A DNA stretch of 64,000 bases from Paguma larvata (GCA_030068075.1 CM057844.1:5766001-5830000); one strand, 5' to 3'. Positions 43,904 to 54,959 are shown, counted from the stretch's first letter. Notes: generated from the sequence alone by a model not told the origin. Numbers and translations: made by a program.

Positions 43904-44090
43904 AGGGGCTCCTGGGTGACTCTGCTGGTTAAGCGTCCAACCTTTAGTTTTAGCTCAGGTCATGATCTCACTGTTCATGAGTCTGAGCCCCACATTGGGC
44001 TCTGCACTAGCGGTGCACAGCCTGTTTGGGATTCTCTCTCTCTCTCTCTTTCATCCTCTCTATCTCTAATAAATAAATTTAAAAACATTT
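43904..44090 (+). mobile_element. Felid tRNA-Lys SINE adjoining an L1 tail
   Basis: Starts ggggctcctgggtgactctg right after the L1 A-rich tail and in the same orientation; ends taataaataaatttaaaaac. Confidence 0.9.
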
Positions 44091-44154
44091 TTAATTAAAA
44101 AATGAAAAATAGGTTAACAAATATTTTCCTTTGAATTTTAAAAGTTCAAAATGA

Positions 44155-44245
44155 AATATTTTCAACACATGGTGCTGAAACAACCATATGTCTACATTCA
44201 AAAGAATGAAGCTGGACCCCTACCTCACACCATATATAAAAAATC
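44155..44245 (+). mobile_element. L1 ORF2 short fragment
   Basis: 'ttcaacacatggtgctgaaa' and 'aaaagaatgaagctggaccc' / 'ctacctcacaccatata' match a part of L1 ORF2 that should lie upstream of the 43138 fragment, so this is a separate piece. Confidence 0.8.
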
Positions 44246-45156
44246 TTGATTTCCCTGTGATCCATAAACTGTTTATAGATTATATGATTGATTTTGTGCT
44301 TTCTAAAGAGAGCACTACATTGGATGTTTGTATCCTGGAAATAAAATTAAGATCTCTCTGGAATGGAGTACAGAAATAGCAGCATTTGGAAGAAAATGCA
44401 ACATGACACGTCTTTCTCCAGTTTTCTGACCAAATATTTCCCCCAGGAACACTCTCCTGTGTGCCATGCCTGTTGATCACAGAAGTGGCCTGTTTCTTCT
44501 CCTGTCTTTACCCCTCCATTTCAGTTAAGGGTGATCTTCAACCACAGGATTAGATGTGCACAATCCCAGCAGAATGACCAGAGTGATCCAATTACGTCAC
44601 GTACAGATGGAAAACATGAATTTGGGCCAATCATCTAATAGGCCCTGAATTTCTGCCTTCATGATGTCACCCTGTCACTATAGTCAGGGACCTGCAAAGC
44701 ATATGTTTTCATGACTGTGGGTGACACTGAATGAGAATTATGTTTAATTTTCTGTTCTCTGAAGAGTGTTGGGAGAATTTCAGAAGGACAAGAAAGGAGG
44801 GCAGATCACTGGGGCTCATTTATGGCAGACAATGCGCCTTGCTAAGTTGGGATTTCAGGCCAGATATCCATGTTCAGTCAGGGAGACTGCGGTGGAGGGA
44901 ACTGGTTTATTTACAGAGTGAACTCTGAGTTGTTTTTGTTTTTTGAAAGGCTTTGATTTCACCTTATATGATTATACCTGTTCTAACCACAGTAAAGAAA
45001 AAAAATAAACACAATAGACCTTTGGTACACTGGAAGGATTTGCATCTCCTGCTCCTGTCTGTCAGTCCCTCCCTGGAGAGAGTCCATATGGTAAAAGTCT
45101 ATTATTTATGAATCAGTTTTCCAGGTTATTTAGAACACCGTTTCTTTTCATCTTTT
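44246..45156. other. Intronic sequence, nothing recognised
   Basis: Unique-looking sequence with a few A-rich runs near 45000. No gene or repeat identified. Confidence 0.4.
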
Positions 45157-45172
45157 TGCTGCCTGCTTTCTT

Positions 45173-45373
45173 TTTTAAATGTTTTATTTATTATTTTTTT
45201 TTTTAAAGAGAGAGTGCAAGTGGGGGAGGGGCAGAGAGAGAAGGGGATGGGGGATCCAAAGCAGGCTCCACACTGACAGCAATAGCCTGATGTGGGGCTC
45301 AAACTCAAGAACCACGAGATCATGAGCTGAGCCAAAGTCGGCTGCTCAACTGCCTGAATCACCCTGATGCCCC
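45173..45373 (-). mobile_element. SINE, antisense, diverged
   Basis: T-rich end, GA body and head complement with changes ('aactgcctgaatcaccctga'). The flanks ttgctgcctgctttctt (45157) and ttgctgcctgctcttta (45374) are the target duplication. Confidence 0.92.
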
Positions 45374-45894
45374 TTGCTGCCTGCTCTTTAGTCACTACTC
45401 TCTGGTCTTCACCAGAGGAAACAAAAAGTAGTTGAAAGTCACACAGGTCTGAATTTTACTTCTTTATAACTTTGATAAATGGGGAAATGAGACAGAGGAA
45501 CACACCAGTTGGAGGAACCCAGTGCTCTGACCTGGGTTACAGGGCACAGAAGCCGAGCAGAGTCTGGGGTGCTGATGAAGATAGGATCTAAAGATGGACC
45601 AGGATATGAGAGACAGATTATTGCATTTAGCACGTGAGAGCCTGCACGGGGAGGGAGACACCCAAGACTGAGTATGACTGAGTAATGATAGAGGGTCACT
45701 AGTAGTACTTCGAAGCAAGTTAGGTTGTTCTATTCCCATACTATGTGCCACGAGGAAGCTCACCCTCATGCAGCCGCCTCTGGTCAGAATGTCAGGGTAA
45801 AGTCTGTTTTTTTTTTAAAAAAGAATATTAGGGTGCCATGAAGCTGTCCTCCAAATCTCAGGAATGAAATGAAGACAAATTAAAATGTAAGGAT

Positions 45895-46320
45895 TATTGC
45901 CATTTGGGAAAAAAATTACGCACGTGTAAAGAACTTCAAAGCCTTCATATTCTTTATAACAATTCCATCTTTGGGAAAATCGCCTGAAATGCAAATACAG
46001 CTTTATGTAGAGTTTTTTTTAGATGTCTAGAATCTATAAGATTAATGCACGAAGATGTGTGTTGCATCATTATTTATAATAGTGAAAGTCTTGAAGCAAG
46101 GTGCGTCTAACAGCAGCACAGTTAAAGAGATTTTGGTGTAACTAAAGAATATGAGGTCGCCTTTAAAGATGATGTCTCTAGTGATATTTTAAGGAAAAGG
46201 TGTTTTGTATTAATAAGGAGTATAAAAAGCAATGCACAGAACTGTACAGTGAAGTCTCAGCTATGTAAATGAATATGGAAAGGAAAACATGCTGAAATAT
46301 TAAGAACTGATATTTATGGA
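45895..46320 (+). mobile_element. Probable old L1 (L1M-type) fragment
   Basis: 'cattatttataatagtgaaa', 'gtaactaaagaatatgaggt' and 'gcctttaaagatgatgtctc' follow the order of the conserved old L1 segment with the 'cattatttataatagc' motif. Confidence 0.55.
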
Positions 46321-46354
46321 CTGAATTATGCATGATTTTTATCTCGTCCTCTGA

Positions 46355-46565
46355 ACCTGCAGTCTCATAGGCAGCCACAAGCCACATGTGGCTGTATACA
46401 TTGAAATAATTAAAATAAATTAAAATTAAAACTCCAAGTCTTCACTTGAACTAGCCACATTTCAAGTTCTTAAAAAGTCTCACGGAGCTAGTGGTTACTA
46501 TATTTGACAGTACAACATAGAATACCTCCATCATTATTGAAAGTTCTATTGGGCAGACACTGCTC
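46355..46565 (+). mobile_element. hAT-type MITE (shared family, copy 4 of 4)
   Basis: 'caagccacatgtggctgtat', 'aataaattaaaattaaaact', 'gaactagccacatttcaagt' and 'gaaagttctattgggcagac'. The best preserved of the four copies. Confidence 0.7.
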
Positions 46566-46570
46566 CAGAG

Positions 46571-47525
46571 TTTTCTCTAATTGGTTTCTCTAATTTTCGA
46601 TGAAGACCATGCACTATTTTCATAATCAGAAAAAAGGAAAAACAAAGTCAAGTGAAGATGACTTGATTGTAGAAACACCCAGGAGATTATGTGAGGAATG
46701 GTGAAACAAAAGCAAGGTGACTTGTATTTTAAGGAAGCAGCTACTTTAATGAGAGCAATTCAATATAATCAATGATAGTATTCTCAACTTGGTTACAGGA
46801 AAGATGGATTAGCTGGGAGGGGGAGAGTCCACCTATGAGTCAGAAAAAGGAGCTCAAAGAGGCAGAATTGGTCAGTGTGCCCCAGATGGTTGTCATGACA
46901 GAGAGAAGAGCCCTATGATACGGGTTGATGCCTCAGACAATAGCAACTCAACAGCTCCCATAAAAGGTATCCACCAAACCCTCTTTCTTGTTTTGCTCCC
47001 ACTCACAACCAGACACTCCAGACTTTAGAGCCTGCTAGTGTCGACTGGCATCTTCATTGCCTCTGCTTCCTGGATGCACAGCTAAACAAGTGTGCTGGAC
47101 CCTTCTTGCATCTAGGCGGGAATGTCTTCCTTATCTAGACAACAGGTGGGAGCAGAGAGGACATATACGACCTTCAGTCCTCATCACAAAACCATCTGCA
47201 TAATCTTCCATGCCCTTGCTTTCTCTGCTTCCTGAGTGTCTTTTGGAGAAGGACTCCAAGATGGTAGAACCACATGATGAAATAAGCCCCAATCTGAGTC
47301 TCTGTCTGAAGAGCCATGGGAGCCACCAGGATGGGAATATCTGCAGGGGATCTGGAGGAAGAAAGTCAACGTTGGTTGGGCTGCCAGTGAAATGGTGGGG
47401 TTGCTTGTGATAAAGCAGTGGTGATAATCATAGAACACATAAATTCTCATATGATCTTCTGGGTAGAATGTGTTAATGCAGCAGGTCTGGTTACTTAATC
47501 CTTGCATGCCTCTGGGGGCGCCTAG
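46571..47525. other. Intronic sequence, nothing recognised
   Basis: Unique-looking sequence; no repeat or coding signal that I can support. Confidence 0.4.
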
Positions 47526-47528
47526 AAT

Positions 47529-48042
47529 GATAACAGCCCCAAGAATGCAGCCCTTGGAATGTTCTTTGTGTTACTGATGAACGATGTTGTTTTGTGCTCC
47601 AAAAGCAACGGGGCATGCTGTACCAGCTTGTCGGGATTCTTTAGCAAGCTTTATGATGTATATCTCGAGTCTTTGCTAGAATTCTGAGTTTTGCTATCAT
47701 GACTGTATATTGAGCAGGAATGTGGCTACCTGACCAGCACCCCATAAAAGCCTCAGACTCCAGTGCACTGCCCTGGATAGAGATATCTCACACACGTCCC
47801 TGTAGGTTGCTGCTAGAGAGAAAGCACATCTTATGTGACCTGGTGGGGGCAGGAGTTAGAAGCCTGTATCTGACCTCTCTGCATTTCTCATGATACAGTT
47901 CACTTTTCTGTTGCTTTTACTTCCTCCCGTTTGCTATAATAAACCTTGGTTATGACTAAAACCTGCTACTGAGTCCTGCGAATACTCCTGGTGAGTCAGT
48001 GAACTTGGGGCTCCCCAAATACCTCCCACCCATGGGACGTAC
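47529..48042 (+). mobile_element. Solo LTR with U3-R-U5 layout
   Basis: Begins with TG near 47529 and has a TATA-type box in 'cagcaccccataaaagcctc' (about 47738-47758). AATAAA lies at about 47938-47943 ('gctataataaaccttggtt'), followed by a U5-like stretch ('gagtcctgcgaatactcc', 'cttggggctccccaaa') ending near CACCC. No viral genes are attached. Probably a class I or ERVL solo LTR; family not assigned. Confidence 0.65.
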
Positions 48043-48052
48043 AGGCTCTAGT

Positions 48053-48258
48053 TATGGAATGAAGAAGTTATGGGGATGAAAAGTACCGCATAAGAGAATA
48101 TAGTCAATGGTACTGTCATAGTGCTGTATGGTCACTACACTTGTAGTGAGCATAGCATAATGTATAGATGTGTCAAATTACTGCTTTGTACATCTGAAAC
48201 TAATGTAACTTTGTGTGTCAACTATACTTCAATTGGAAAAAAAAAAAAAAAAAAAGAA
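48053..48258 (+). mobile_element. L1 3' UTR and poly(A) tail, truncated
   Basis: 'gagaatatagtcaatggtac', 'ctgctttgtacatctgaaac' and 'gtgtcaactatacttcaatt' followed by a run of about 19 A. Identical layout to the 3' end at 43690-43890. Confidence 0.92.
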
Positions 48259-48262
48259 ACAG

Positions 48263-48472
48263 GGTGCCTGGGTAGCTCAGTTGGTTAAGTGTCTGACTTC
48301 GCTCAGGTCATGATCTCATGGTTTGTGAGGTTGCACCTGTGTCGGGCTCTGTGCTGACGGCTTGGAACCTGGAGCCTGCTTCAGATACTGTGTCTCCCTC
48401 TCTCTTTGCCCCTTCCCCACTTGTGTTCTCTTTCTCTCTCTCTCTCAAAAACAAATAAACATTAAAAAAAAA
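48263..48472 (+). mobile_element. Felid tRNA-Lys SINE, first of a pair in an L1 tail
   Basis: Head 'ggtgcctgggtagctcagtt', tail aaacaaataaacatt. Sits directly in the L1 A tail. aagaaaca occurs before it, between the pair and after it. Confidence 0.94.
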
Positions 48473-48484
48473 GAAACAAACAGA

Positions 48485-48703
48485 GGGGCCTGGGTGGCTC
48501 AGTACAATTAAGCATCTGACTCTTGATTTTGGTTCAGGTCATGATCTCATAGTTCATGAGATCGAGCCCCGTGTTGGGCTCTGTGCTGACAGCGTGGAGC
48601 CTGCTTAGCATTCTCTCTCCCCCCACTCTCACTTTTGCATGCATGCACACGGGCTCGCTCTCTCTCTCTCTCTCTCAAAATAAATAAATAAACCTAAGGA
48701 AAA
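48485..48703 (+). mobile_element. Felid tRNA-Lys SINE, second of a pair
   Basis: Head 'ggggcctgggtggctcagta', a 'gcatgcatgcacacgggctc' variation in the body, and an aaataaataaataaaccta tail. Confidence 0.94.
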
Positions 48704-48710
48704 AAAGAAA

Positions 48711-48790
48711 CATGCAAAAAAACCAAAACCAAAACACCAAAATACCTCCGCAAAAAACCAAAACCAAAACTAAAAACCAAAATACCTCCC
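48711..48790. repeat. Duplicated A/C-rich tail unit
   Basis: Two imperfect copies of a roughly 38-bp unit, each built from aaaaccaaaacc motifs and ending caaaatacctcc, follow the second SINE tail. Confidence 0.85.
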
Positions 48791-49509
48791 CCATAAGATC
48801 TTCACCTAGGAAAACAGAACACAAATTGTCCAGAATAAGTATGCTTTCTACCCATGAGTATAGTGTATCTTACTACCATCTGTTGGCATTCTAGCACATA
48901 CATCAAACTCTTGTGAATTTGGTTGGTGCGAGTCCCTTCATAAGTGCCTGACTGACAGCAGGGTCATTCATAAAAATCTTAAGAATGATTGTCTAGAATC
49001 CTATGACGACCCAGTGGATGAGGTCCTTTCAGGGGCGCCCTGGATGACATTTCTTCAGTGTCTCCCTACATGTATCACTTAACGTGTAATGAGATGGAGC
49101 AAGTTCAAGGGCCATGAGTGAGATAAAAACAAAAGGTGTGCCGAGATCCCGTTTGGTGGTGGGGTCCAGAAAGGAATCCTGAGTGAGGTGGCAAAAGAGA
49201 CGCCCCTGGAAGAAGGGACATCATTTCAAATGGGAGAGTGACAGGATGTGTGCATCTGAGGCAGATTAGTCTGCAGGAGGGGAGATATAGGGTGTCATCA
49301 GGGACAGGGACTCTGAGGGGTGCTAACTTGGCTCTATGCAATGACAGGGGCAGCAAGTAGCTTGGGAAGTATGATTAGGGTGCACTGTTGGTGGCTATTG
49401 AAGAATTGTCCTTCCTGGTGGATATATATCTGTTTACATTACAATTAGCCAAAGCTCGGTCATCCTTATTCCTGGGCTTAGGGCCCAGGATTAAAACTTA
49501 TGCTGTCGA
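48791..49509. other. Intronic sequence, nothing recognised
   Basis: Unique-looking sequence. No repeat or gene identified. Confidence 0.4.
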
Positions 49510-49800
49510 ATAAGCAGGCCATTCTCCAACATGCAAAGTACATCTCTGCCTCATGGCCTTTGCACTGACTGTTCCTTTTGCCTGGAAGGCTCTTCTCTGT
49601 CCCAGTTTCCCCATGGCTGATTCTGTCCAGTTATTTAGATTTCATCTCCAAAAACCAGCTTCCCTGCAAGGCAATGTGGCCTCTCTCACCACGTCATTAC
49701 CCAATTTCATTGACAAGAGAGAAGAGATCTCCACTCCTTAGAACATATTCTGCTTTCTTCCATCCCTTTGTGCTTATTTTTACTCTCTGGTGAAATCTCT
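49510..49800 (+). mobile_element. L2 LINE fragment
   Basis: 'tcatggcctttgcactgact', 'gttccttttgcctggaaggc' and 'ccagcttccctgcaagg' match the conserved L2 region before its 3' end. Confidence 0.75.
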
Positions 49801-50390
49801 CAGTCAACAGCTAACTTCACATGAACCAAAAACACATGGACTTTCTGTATGAGTTTTGATTTCATCGCAACTGGCTGGAAACACCTTCCCTAGTTGAAAC
49901 AGCCATTTGTCAAACAACTTTCAAGATAACTCTCAGCTGATAAAATGAGCCACAATGTTTTCTGCAGGATATACAATTACTTAACAAATTTTGCAGCTAG
50001 ACTAAGGCACTGCTTGGTAACACACTGGGAGAAGCACTCAGCACTGGGTTGGGTGTAAACATTTTGAAGGCATGCTGCTCTTTTCTTCCTGCGTCTAGGC
50101 AAAAATCTTGAATTATAGTTTCTCCATCAGTCCTCGGACAGTGTCTAGGACAGCAGTGCCATCAATAGAGGGGGGACATTGTTAAAGATTGGGAAAGAGT
50201 GCCAGACCCTTCGGGTCACTCGCCTGCAAATCTATCTGAGGTCATAATCAGCTCAGCCTTGTTAAATAACACAGAGGCTATCACCTCAGGGTCTGACTGT
50301 CGCCAGATCCCTGGCCAAGAGGGCCTGTTACATATTGTGTCCTTTCTTTGGCGAATAAAATTATTTTGCCTGTAAAGCAAATACACCAGA

Positions 50391-50715
50391 CAGGGGTTGG
50401 CAGATGATGGCCCATGGGCCAAATCAGGCCTACCTCCTGTTTTTGCGTAGTCCATGAGTTCGGAATGATTTTTATGTTTTTCAGTAGTTGAAAAAAATGG
50501 AAAGAATCATAGATCATACATCATGACATATAGAAATTATATGTAATTCAAATTTCAGTTTCTATACATAAAGTTTCAGTCATTCATTTACACGTTGTTT
50601 CTGGCTGCTTTCAGGCTACAGCAGCAGGGGTGGATAGTTGTGACAGAGACCGTCTGGCCCTCAAAACCTGACGTGTCACCATCTGGCCCTTTATAGAAAA
50701 AGTTTGCCAGCTCTG
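50391..50715 (+). mobile_element. hAT Charlie-type MITE, long form
   Basis: Inverted ends caggggttggcaga and tttgccagctctg. The interior keeps 'atggcccatgggccaaatca', 'attatatgtaattcaaattt' and 'gacagagaccgtctggccct'. About 120 bp longer than the copy at 33525. Confidence 0.85.
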
Positions 50716-50878
50716 TTCTTGAGTCCTGAATGTGCCCACAACCCTGACTTTGATAGGACTTGGATAAGAAAGAGTTTGTCTACCTCTCAACATTAGTAAT
50801 AACGCATCTCCTTTGCCCTGAAAACAACGTCTGTGTAGCCCTAGATTTAAAGAGAAATCACTGAGAAAACCCACTTAC

Positions 50879-50991
50879 ATAGGATCCATAATCCACAGCC
50901 AGGGTCTGCAGGGCCCACGGGAGACCAAGGCCAATGAGGATATCAAACACGTTGCTCCCAATGGAGTTGGACACGGCCATGTCTCCCATGC
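50879..50991 (-). CDS. SLC24A3: SLC24A3 coding exon, second half of alpha-2 repeat (inferred exon 15)
   Basis: This 113-bp exon follows the acceptor tccttgcag and ends at the donor gtaagtgg. Two bases complete the split glycine, followed by 37 codons, starting [18 protein letters not shown] and ending AVDYGSY. It carries the [10 protein letters not shown] core of the alpha-2 repeat. The aspartate of NVFDI matches the NCKX2 residue required for K+ dependence, and it is intact, consistent with a K+-coupled exchanger. The second hydrophobic stretch, [14 protein letters not shown], is a membrane span. The following intron is by far the longest in the window (20325 bp). Confidence 0.98.
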
Positions 50992-51454
50992 CTGCAAGGA
51001 TAAGAAGCCACCTGAGTTAGAAAGGAGATCTCAGGGTAGTACAGGAAACCCCAAGGGACTCTCCCAACCTTTGGGTCTGATAGAGGCTTAGCTGGTAGGT
51101 CTGCTAGCTCATTTGCTAGCTGATTCCCTTCCCAGGACATCACCTGTATTTTCAGTAGCATATGTATTTTCAATAGAATGGAGTAGAATACAACAGAACA
51201 GAATAGAATGAGATGCACATTCTACTGAACTGTTGACCTTTACTTCAAACATGATCATGGCTAAACACGAATGATTCCAAACACCAAACATAGTTGAAAG
51301 ATTCTGCAACACCCTTATAGAAAGGAATAAACTTGATAGTACTGTTAAACCTCTCATGAGCTCACCAACCCATATATTTTAGTATTATATCCCAACTGCT
51401 CTACACTGTTCTCAATTCTTCTAAATAGTTGAGCACTATTAAGAAAAAATAATG

Positions 51455-51655
51455 TGGAGCACTTGGGTGGCTTAGTCAGTTAAGCGCTGACTCCTGATTT
51501 ATGCTCAGGTCATGATCTCATTTGTGAGTTTGAGTACCACCGTCAGGCTATGCTTGCTGACAGCGTGGAGCCTGCTTATGATTCTCTGTCTTTTTCTCTG
51601 CCTTTCTGACATTCATGCTCTCTCTATCTCTCTTTCTAAATGAATGAATAAATGA
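51455..51655 (+). mobile_element. SINE, diverged
   Basis: Head 'ggagcacttgggtggcttag', body 'gacagcgtggagcctgctta', tail aatgaatgaataaatgaatg. No clear target duplication. Confidence 0.88.
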
Positions 51656-51889
51656 ATGTAACCAGCAATATTTCATGAGTACTTCTAGGCGAGACTATGC
51701 TAAGTGTTATAGTTGCACATGGTGTTTGTTGAAAACAAATGCCATCTAGCACATATCAAGCATATAAATTAGAGTGGGTGCCAGGGAAGGGCATGGCCAC
51801 CTGGAAAGGGCAACCACCTGTGAGCTTGGTTTTGAAGGAGGGGAGGGTCTGCCATACACTGACGACTGGCCTGGGGCAACCACCGCTGT

Positions 51890-52075
51890 TGAGGGTACTG
51901 CAGGTGGGCAGACCTGGTTATGGGGTCTGTCTTCTCTAAGCCGCAGTTTTCCCTAATCATAAAATGGGGGTACAATTTTCCCTACCCCACTGAGTTGTTT
52001 AAATTAAATAACATACCTCAACTGCTTTGCTCGGTGTGTGGCACTCAGTAAAGGTTAGCTATCATTACATTTATT
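51890..52075 (+). mobile_element. MIR SINE
   Basis: 'tcataaaatgggggtacaat', 'tgagttgtttaaattaaata' and 'gtgtgtggcactcagtaaag' are the ordered MIR core and 3' blocks. Confidence 0.8.
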
Positions 52076-52340
52076 ACTATTTTTAATAATAGAAGGACAG
52101 TAATACAACCTTCAGAAGGGGCTCTGGGTGCTGCCTAGAAAATGTCTCTGCCTTTCTTAAGGGTAGATCTTCAAACTTATTTCCCTGTTCTTTTGATGCC
52201 AGTTAGCTTTTTGACCAACACAGCACTGAAGTCACCCATCACCCTGGTAACTGCCATGTGGGTCCCCCAAAGCTCTCCCTGCCCATAGGGAGGCCTTCCT
52301 TCCTCCTCCATCCCTGCTCCCATCTAACTGAAGGTCTCAC

Positions 52341-52455
52341 CTTGTCTGGCCACGATGAGGCTGGCCATGCAGTCGGGCACACTGGTTCCAGCTGCCAAGA
52401 AGGTGATCCCCATGATGACATCAGGAATCCCCAGCGTGTATCCAATGATGGTGAC
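52341..52455 (-). CDS. SLC24A3: SLC24A3 coding exon, first half of alpha-2 repeat (inferred exon 14)
   Basis: This 115-bp exon lies between the acceptor ctcatccag and the donor gtgagacc, with 38 codons plus one base. The product begins [16 protein letters not shown] and contains [17 protein letters not shown]. This is the alpha-2 repeat of the cation/Ca2+ exchanger superfamily (Na_Ca_ex domain). The aspartate of SVPDC corresponds to the residue known in NCKX2 to be essential for Ca2+ transport, and it is present. The exon ends in ARQ plus the first base of a glycine codon, so an intron of 1349 bp interrupts the repeat. The gene looks fully functional here. Confidence 0.98.
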
Positions 52456-52889
52456 CTGGATGAGGGAGGAAGAGGTGGTGAGCTGGGGACCCGTGCCAGC
52501 CCGACCTGCTCATGAATCCTCTGCCCAACAAACAGAAAAGTCTGCAGTCTGGCTAGTCTGCCCAGGGAGCAACGTCCGCTCTCTGTATCAAATGCAGAGG
52601 GCAAGGAACGTTGCATAGAGCAAGACCAGGACTGCAAGTCAGGGGACCAGGGTGCAATGATGGAGCCCAAGTTTTCCAACCAAAGACTGACATTTTACAC
52701 ATGTTCCTTTCAGGTGAGGCAGCCATCTCGAGACAGGAGAAATAGAGTTTCTGGGAAGAGGTGATAATGGGATAGAATATTTGACCTTAGGACAGTCCAG
52801 GGAAAGAAACCCAGAATGGATGACTGCCACCCTGTGCTGGGAGTTTGAGTTTCTGAGCTCCGAGCTGCATGACTGGAATTCACAAGAAC

Positions 52890-53050
52890 TTAAAGCTTGG
52901 GATATCATCCACACTATACTCGCTTATGTTGATTCAGTACTCAGGCACCGTGCTAAGTGATGTCTCACAACAACCCTACAGGGTAGGTGCTAGGTACCTC
53001 CACTCTTCAGATAGGCGCAGAGGCACTGCTCAAAGTCAGTGGCAGAGGGG
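52890..53050 (+). mobile_element. MIR SINE
   Basis: 'accgtgctaagtgatgtctc', 'cctacagggtaggtgctagg' and 'tcagataggcgcagaggcac' match MIR. Confidence 0.75.
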
Positions 53051-54146
53051 GGGTTCCCTGGGGACAGTAAAGCTCCTCTGTACAGACAGCGCCACCATTG
53101 GCATAGAAGGGGTTAAGCCAGAAACAGGTGCTACCCAGGTAGTGCTTGGATTATGCAAATGAGCCCGTTCTAGGCCCCTGATTTCTAGAGCAGGAATTAG
53201 AGAGGCAGGCAGCTGGAGAGGCTAGCTGTTGAGGGGCCAGTGGTAAAATGGAGGTAACTGGAAAAAAGAAAGCAATTCCCCCACACGCTGGAGAGGTCAA
53301 CCTGCAGGATTGGAGATGATTAGGTCATTTTAGGATGTCACCTGAGCACGTTTACTTTCTAGAAAATTAAGAGAAATGCAAACCATGTGTTGTAAGTAGC
53401 ACACTCTCTTTTCATCTCTACCCCGCCTCTCCACCCCACTGTAAGAGACACCTATCCCTGACTTGGCTCCAAATGTCGCAGTTGCTCCTTCCCCATCTAA
53501 AGGATTGGGGGATGTTAAACCCTCTGGGATACCTGGCTTCCTCCTCTCAAACCAGAAAATGCACCTCATTTCTATTCAGTGCAGAACTGATTTGGGGATG
53601 GCCTCAGGGCTCTCTGCCTTCCACTCTCCAGGGAGGAAAGCAAGATGCACTTGTTCCTGGGAGCCGTTTGTGAAATAGAGCTGGTCAAACTTGTGTTTCT
53701 CCCTTCTCAACCTTCGGTGGGGTCCCTGCAGGAATCCGGTTTGGCTCAGTGGCGTGTGGCCTGTAACAGAGCTGTTGTTCCTGCTCTTGCTAGTGTTCCT
53801 ATTACTATGTTTGCAGTTTGGTCTGGAGTGTGGGGAACCAATTCTCCAGGTGGCTGGGACCAAGTCTTATAGTTCTCCTTGTGTTCTTCCTTAGTCTTGA
53901 CCATTTCCTAGGACTTAGAACCTCCACCAGGGTGGAAGGAAGAAAACGGGAGGGGGAACTCCAGGTCGCTTGGTAGGCTGGCAGGTTGGTGGAACTGGGA
54001 AAACCATCTAGCACCTGGAGGTCAGGAACACCAAAGCTACTCCCCAAACCTGGAACAGAGACGGCACCTAAAGAATATGTCAAATAAAAACATCAATGAA
54101 TCCCAGATGGGGGAGAAACCTTACAAGATTTGGGTTGAAAAATACT
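53051..54146. other. Intronic sequence, nothing recognised
   Basis: About 1.1 kb of mixed-composition, unique-looking intron. Several overlapping open frames of 60-97 codons on both strands carry no recognisable content and no codon signal. Confidence 0.45.
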
Positions 54147-54147
54147 G

Positions 54148-54358
54148 GGGTGCCTCGGTGGCTCAGTCAGTTAAGTGGTCGACTTCAGCTCAGGTCATGA
54201 TCTCACAGTCTGTGAGTTCGAGCTCCATGTTGAGCTCTGTGCTGTCAGCTCAGAACCTGGAACCGCTTTGGATTCTGTGTCTCCCTCTCTCTCTGCCCTT
54301 CCCCTGCTCATGCTCTGTCTCTATGTCTCTCAGAAATAAATGAATGTTAAAAAAATTT
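54148..54358 (+). mobile_element. Felid tRNA-Lys SINE, first of a pair
   Basis: Head 'ggggtgcctcggtggctcag', tail aaataaatgaatgtt with an A-rich spacer to the next SINE. Confidence 0.95.
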
Positions 54359-54383
54359 AAAAAAAAGAAAAAATTATCTCGGG

Positions 54384-54615
54384 GGGGTGCCTGGGTGGCT
54401 CAGTCAGTTAAGCGTCTGACCTCAGCCCCGGTCATGATCTCACGGTTCGTGAGTTCGAGCCCCGCCTTGAACTGTGCTGACAGCTCAGAGCCTGAAGCCT
54501 ATTTTGGGCCTGCTCTGGGCCTGCTTTAGGCCTACTTCGGATTGTGTCTCCCTTTCTCTGCTCCTTGCCTGCTCATACTCTCTCTCTCTCTCTCAAAAGT
54601 AAATAAATATTTTAA
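54384..54615 (+). mobile_element. Felid tRNA-Lys SINE, second of a pair, with internal 11-bp amplification
   Basis: Head 'ggtgcctgggtggctcagtc', intact A/B-box-like head, then four tandem 11-bp units at 54497-54540 where consensus has one, and tail aaagtaaataaatatt. Confidence 0.95.
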
Positions 54616-54959
54616 AAAGTAATCTGTTGATGTTAAAGGCAAAGGATAATTTGTGAGTTAACTATGTCAGGTTTACAAATTTACTATGATTTCCAAAATA
54701 ATCTCTTCAGAACCTTTTTTTAGCTCTTAGGTTTAATTCTCCAGAATTTATATTACATTTCTGTCCAATATTTGAACCAGATTAATTTAGATTTGAACAG
54801 TTTTGTCACAGCTTTTCATTTCTGTCTAACTCCCCAGTTAAAAAGCTGAGTTGTAAATGGGCAATGCACTCTGGATGCTTGTTTCCTTAAAAAGGCTTTG
54901 GGGCAGAGGCTCTTTTGAGCCATAACCCCGCTACCAATGCCAGTCCTTGAATCATCAGT

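Noticed and set aside
48263..48703. Tandem similar units resembling an array such as CRISPR
   Set aside because: The units are full SINEs with A-rich tails in a mammalian genome; the spacing is irregular and there are only two units.
52239..52679. 146-codon minus-strand frame around the alpha-2 exon
   Set aside because: It reads the exon in the wrong frame and continues into intron on both sides.
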